Assembly (NCBI GenBank): GCA_030681035.1
Contig: JAUXUI010000061.1
Span: 17,546 to 81,545, forward strand
DNA length: 64,000 nucleotides
Direction: 5' to 3'
Source of the DNA: Lysobacteraceae bacterium
Lineage (GTDB): Bacteria > Pseudomonadota > Gammaproteobacteria > Xanthomonadales > Xanthomonadaceae
The position numbers were made by a program, and so were the translations under genes. Of the stretch, positions 61,079-64,000 are shown in pieces; the stretch's first letter is position 1; every line of letters begins with the position of its first letter. The notes beneath the pieces were generated by a model that saw nothing but the letters and a program-made list of their open reading frames with translations, was not told the origin of the DNA and searched no databases.

Positions 61079-61313
61079 GCAACGCAGGAGCAGTTGCCGA
61101 ATGCGCGGTCGAGTGCGGCAACGCGCCGTAAAGCACGGCGAGCATCGCAGGCAAACGCAGGGAATAGGCGCCGGTGTTTAAAGCACATGGACGTGCGAGT
61201 TCGGCGCCGGCCTGCGGTTGCCGAGAAGCACAGCGGATCGGTGCGGCAGGAGCCGCACCGACGTGCGCCCGGCGCAAGGCGTTTCCGCCCTTTTCCGCCC
61301 TGAAAAGGGCCTC

Positions 61314-61541
61314 GCCGGCCGCAGGCCGGTGAAAGCTTCGCTTTAGAAGCACTGGATTGCTTCACGCTGCGCGTTCGCAATGACAGCGGGTATGCCGCAG
61401 GCCGGTGAAAGCTTCGCTTTAGAAGCACTGGATTGCTTCACGCTACGCGTTCGCAATGACAGCGGGTATGCCGCAGGCCGGTGAAAGCTTCGCTTTAGAA
61501 GCACTGGATTGCTTCACGCTGCGCGTTCGCAATGACAGCCG
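61314..61541. repeat. 76-bp tandem repeat array
   Basis: Full units at 61349-61424 and 61425-61500 start GCACTGGATTGCTTCACGCT; partial units flank them on both sides. Each contains CAATGACAGCGGGTATGCCG and GTGAAAGCTTCGCTTT. The ends resemble the CTGGATT...AATGACG unit at 6146 and 8691, so it is probably a diverged relative of that family amplified in tandem. Confidence 0.8.
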
Positions 61542-61638
61542 GCATGCCGGCGAACGAACTGGTGAAAAAGCTTCGCGCGCAGGCGCGCTCCCACAGGAGC
61601 AGGTCTCGGCTCGTGCAGGAGCCCGCCCTGTGGGCGAC
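61540..61638. repeat. REP-like units at the right side of the island
   Basis: 61540-61602 is an inverted copy of the GTGGGAGCGCGCCTGCGCGC unit at 4860-4923, including CGGCGAACGAACTGG. A GGAGCCCGCCCTGTGGGCGA unit follows at 61614-61638. The same two families are adjacent at 4816-5011. Confidence 0.75.
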
Positions 61639-61843
61639 CCAGATGCTGTTTGCCGCTAAATGCCTTTATTTGCGCCTTTGGCGTTCTTTGCGGACCGTTG
61701 GTCTTTATGCTCTTCGAGTCCCGAGTCCCGCGTCCGTAGGATGGGTAGAGCGCAGCGAAACCCATCAATCGCCGCGTCCCGCGTCCCGCGTCCGAGTCCC
61801 GCGTCCGAGTCCCGCGCCCGAGTCCCGAGTCCCAGTCACCGTG

Positions 61844-62713
61844 TCAATCGGCGGTATGCAGTGCCTGAGCATGCAGCGACAGTTCTTCGAAGATGGTTTC
61901 GGTCGAGGGCCGCTTGCCGGTCCAGATCGCGAAGCTCTCGGCCGCCTGCTCGACCAGCATGCCCAAGCCGTTGCTGCGTTTTTTGCAGCCGCCACTTTCA
62001 GCCCAGGCCAGGAACGGCACCGCGATTTCGCCGTAATTCAAATCCACTGCCAAGGCGCGCGGCGCGATCAGTGCGAAGGGCAGATCCAACCGGCCACCGG
62101 CACGTCCCGCCGAGGTGGCATTGATCAGCAGATCGAATTCACCGATGGTGCCGAGGTCTTTCCAATAGCGCGAATGCGCGCGCTGCGGGTCGCCCAATAC
62201 GTCGGCCAACGCATCTGCACGCTCGGGGCTGCGGTTGACGATTACCAGTTCGTCAATGCCGGCATCGAGCAGTGCTGGCGCGACTCCGCGTGCAGCACCG
62301 CCGGCACCGAGTAACAACGTGCGCCGCCCGCGCAGGTCGAAGCGCTGGCGCTCGGTGAGATCACGCACCAGCCCCGCACCGTCAGTGTTATCGCCATGCC
62401 AGCGGCCGTTGACGCGGGTAAGTGTATTGACCGAACCCGAACGCGCGGCGCGATCACTGCGCGCGGCGCACAGGGCAAACGCGGTCTCCTTGTGCGGCAG
62501 GGTAATGTTCGCGCCCATGCCGCCGGCAACTGCAAACGCGTCCAGCGCAGCGGCCAGCACCCCCGGCGCCACATCGATGGCGCGGTATTCGATCTGCAAG
62601 CCACGTTGTTTGGCGAATGCGTGATGAATACGCGGCGACAACGAATGCGCCACCGGATGACCGAACACGGCAAATTGGTGGAGTTTTGTATCGCTGGTGG
62701 CGTTCTCGGACAT
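61844..62713 (-). CDS. aroE: shikimate dehydrogenase
   Basis: Predicted 289-residue enzyme reducing 3-dehydroshikimate to shikimate with NADPH in aromatic amino-acid synthesis. The ATG at 62713 puts the first strand ([20 protein letters not shown]) about 15 residues in. [13 protein letters not shown] holds the catalytic Lys, [12 protein letters not shown] the catalytic Asp, and the NADP loop is [16 protein letters not shown]. The hemB stop-aroE gap (20 bases) suggests a hemB-aroE operon. Confidence 0.95.
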   Translation of the reverse strand: MSENATSDTKLHQFAVFGHPVAHSLSPRIHHAFAKQRGLQIEYRAIDVAPGVLAAALDAFAVAGGMGANITLPHKETAFALCAARSDRAARSGSVNTLTRVNGRWHGDNTDGAGLVRDLTERQRFDLRGRRTLLLGAGGAARGVAPALLDAGIDELVIVNRSPERADALADVLGDPQRAHSRYWKDLGTIGEFDLLINATSAGRAGGRLDLPFALIAPRALAVDLNYGEIAVPFLAWAESGGCKKRSNGLGMLVEQAAESFAIWTGKRPSTETIFEELSLHAQALHTAD

Positions 62714-62733
62714 CGGATTCTCCGCAATCGGGT

Positions 62734-64000
<1,267 letters not shown>

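Larger units (their letters stand above)
60539..61843. repeat. 1.3-kb nested intergenic repeat island (composite copy B)
   Basis: No gene. Left end: about nine GGGACTC heptamers (60558-60622), AAAAGCGTAAAGC and the left arm CGGTCCGCAAAGGACGCAAA. Right end: TTTGGCGTTCTTTGCGGACC (to about 61695), then many degenerate GAGTCCC/GCGTCCC units up to 61837. Between the arms lie a GATGGGTTTCGC-type hairpin piece, a GCAGATATTTTGC hairpin, a 51-bp tandem array, a 76-bp tandem array and REP units. The island looks like a composite element into which other repeats were inserted. Confidence 0.75.

Noticed and set aside
60462..61181. Open frames running through the repeat island
   Set aside because: They exist because the 51-bp period is a multiple of three; no start signal or homology.
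60903..61541. CRISPR array
   Set aside because: The units are directly tandem with no unique spacers, and no cas genes are present.

Overview
The window looks like a chromosome segment of a high-GC, free-living gammaproteobacterium of the Xanthomonadales/Lysobacterales type (Rhodanobacteraceae- or Lysobacteraceae-like). The grounds are the TonB-receptor-based sugar locus, an Ala/Lys-rich histone-like protein, gcvT-gcvH-gcvPA, the M23 peptidase/anmK/tyrS neighbourhood, and dense intergenic repeat families. No plasmid or phage genes, tRNA, rRNA or CRISPR array were found. The assignment is inference from gene content and style.

Layout. (a) 1-6078: sucrose/alpha-glucoside locus: the 5' end of an amylosucrase gene, a TonB-dependent receptor, a divergent sodium/solute symporter and a LacI-type repressor, with a perfect palindromic operator between receptor and symporter. 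(b) 6327-8561: ECF sigma factor, single-pass anti-sigma-like protein and a periplasmic double-PDZ protein. (c) 8922-11560: porin, FMN-binding protein and PepSY-type membrane protein, a likely extracytoplasmic flavin redox module with a Fur-like site upstream. (d) 11739-16438: QmcA/NfeD pair, then gcvT, gcvH and gcvPA. (e) 16439-20054: an AT-rich non-coding stretch, a histone-H1-like protein, a PAS-PAS-GGDEF-EAL protein and the RNase P RNA gene. (f) 20165-23323: a remnant of a REP-associated transposase, then a purine-degradation operon puuE-uraD-alc-allA. (g) 23755-24160: two tiny membrane proteins.

(h) 24720-42101 is the most striking block: a tightly coupled seven-gene operon. It encodes a 2,947-residue cyclic beta-1,2-glucan synthase/phosphorylase-like protein, glucose-6-phosphate dehydrogenase, a HAD hydrolase, transaldolase, phosphoglucomutase, acetate kinase and phosphoketolase. 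It reads as a route from a glucan through glucose-1-phosphate to acetyl phosphate, acetate and ATP. The 5' remnant of a transketolase gene directly follows it and stops where a CHRD-domain gene begins.

(i) 42288-50510: smaller functions (CHRD protein, redoxin, FAH-family hydrolase, MscL, M28 peptidase, MsrA, a 7TM GGDEF-like receptor, DUF2007). This part includes a 183-bp MITE-like element and a separate long inverted repeat. (j) 50570-63726: a second TonB receptor, glnS, a Cys-rich lipoprotein, a deaminase, rlmM, anmK, an M23 peptidase, tyrS, aroE and hemB.

The gaps between genes are packed with repeats: REP-like hairpins, a composite element with heptamer ends around inverted arms, and a 1.3-kb nested repeat island at 60539-61843. 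The transposase remnant gives the REPs a plausible origin. All functional calls come from reading motifs and gene order; no database search was possible.
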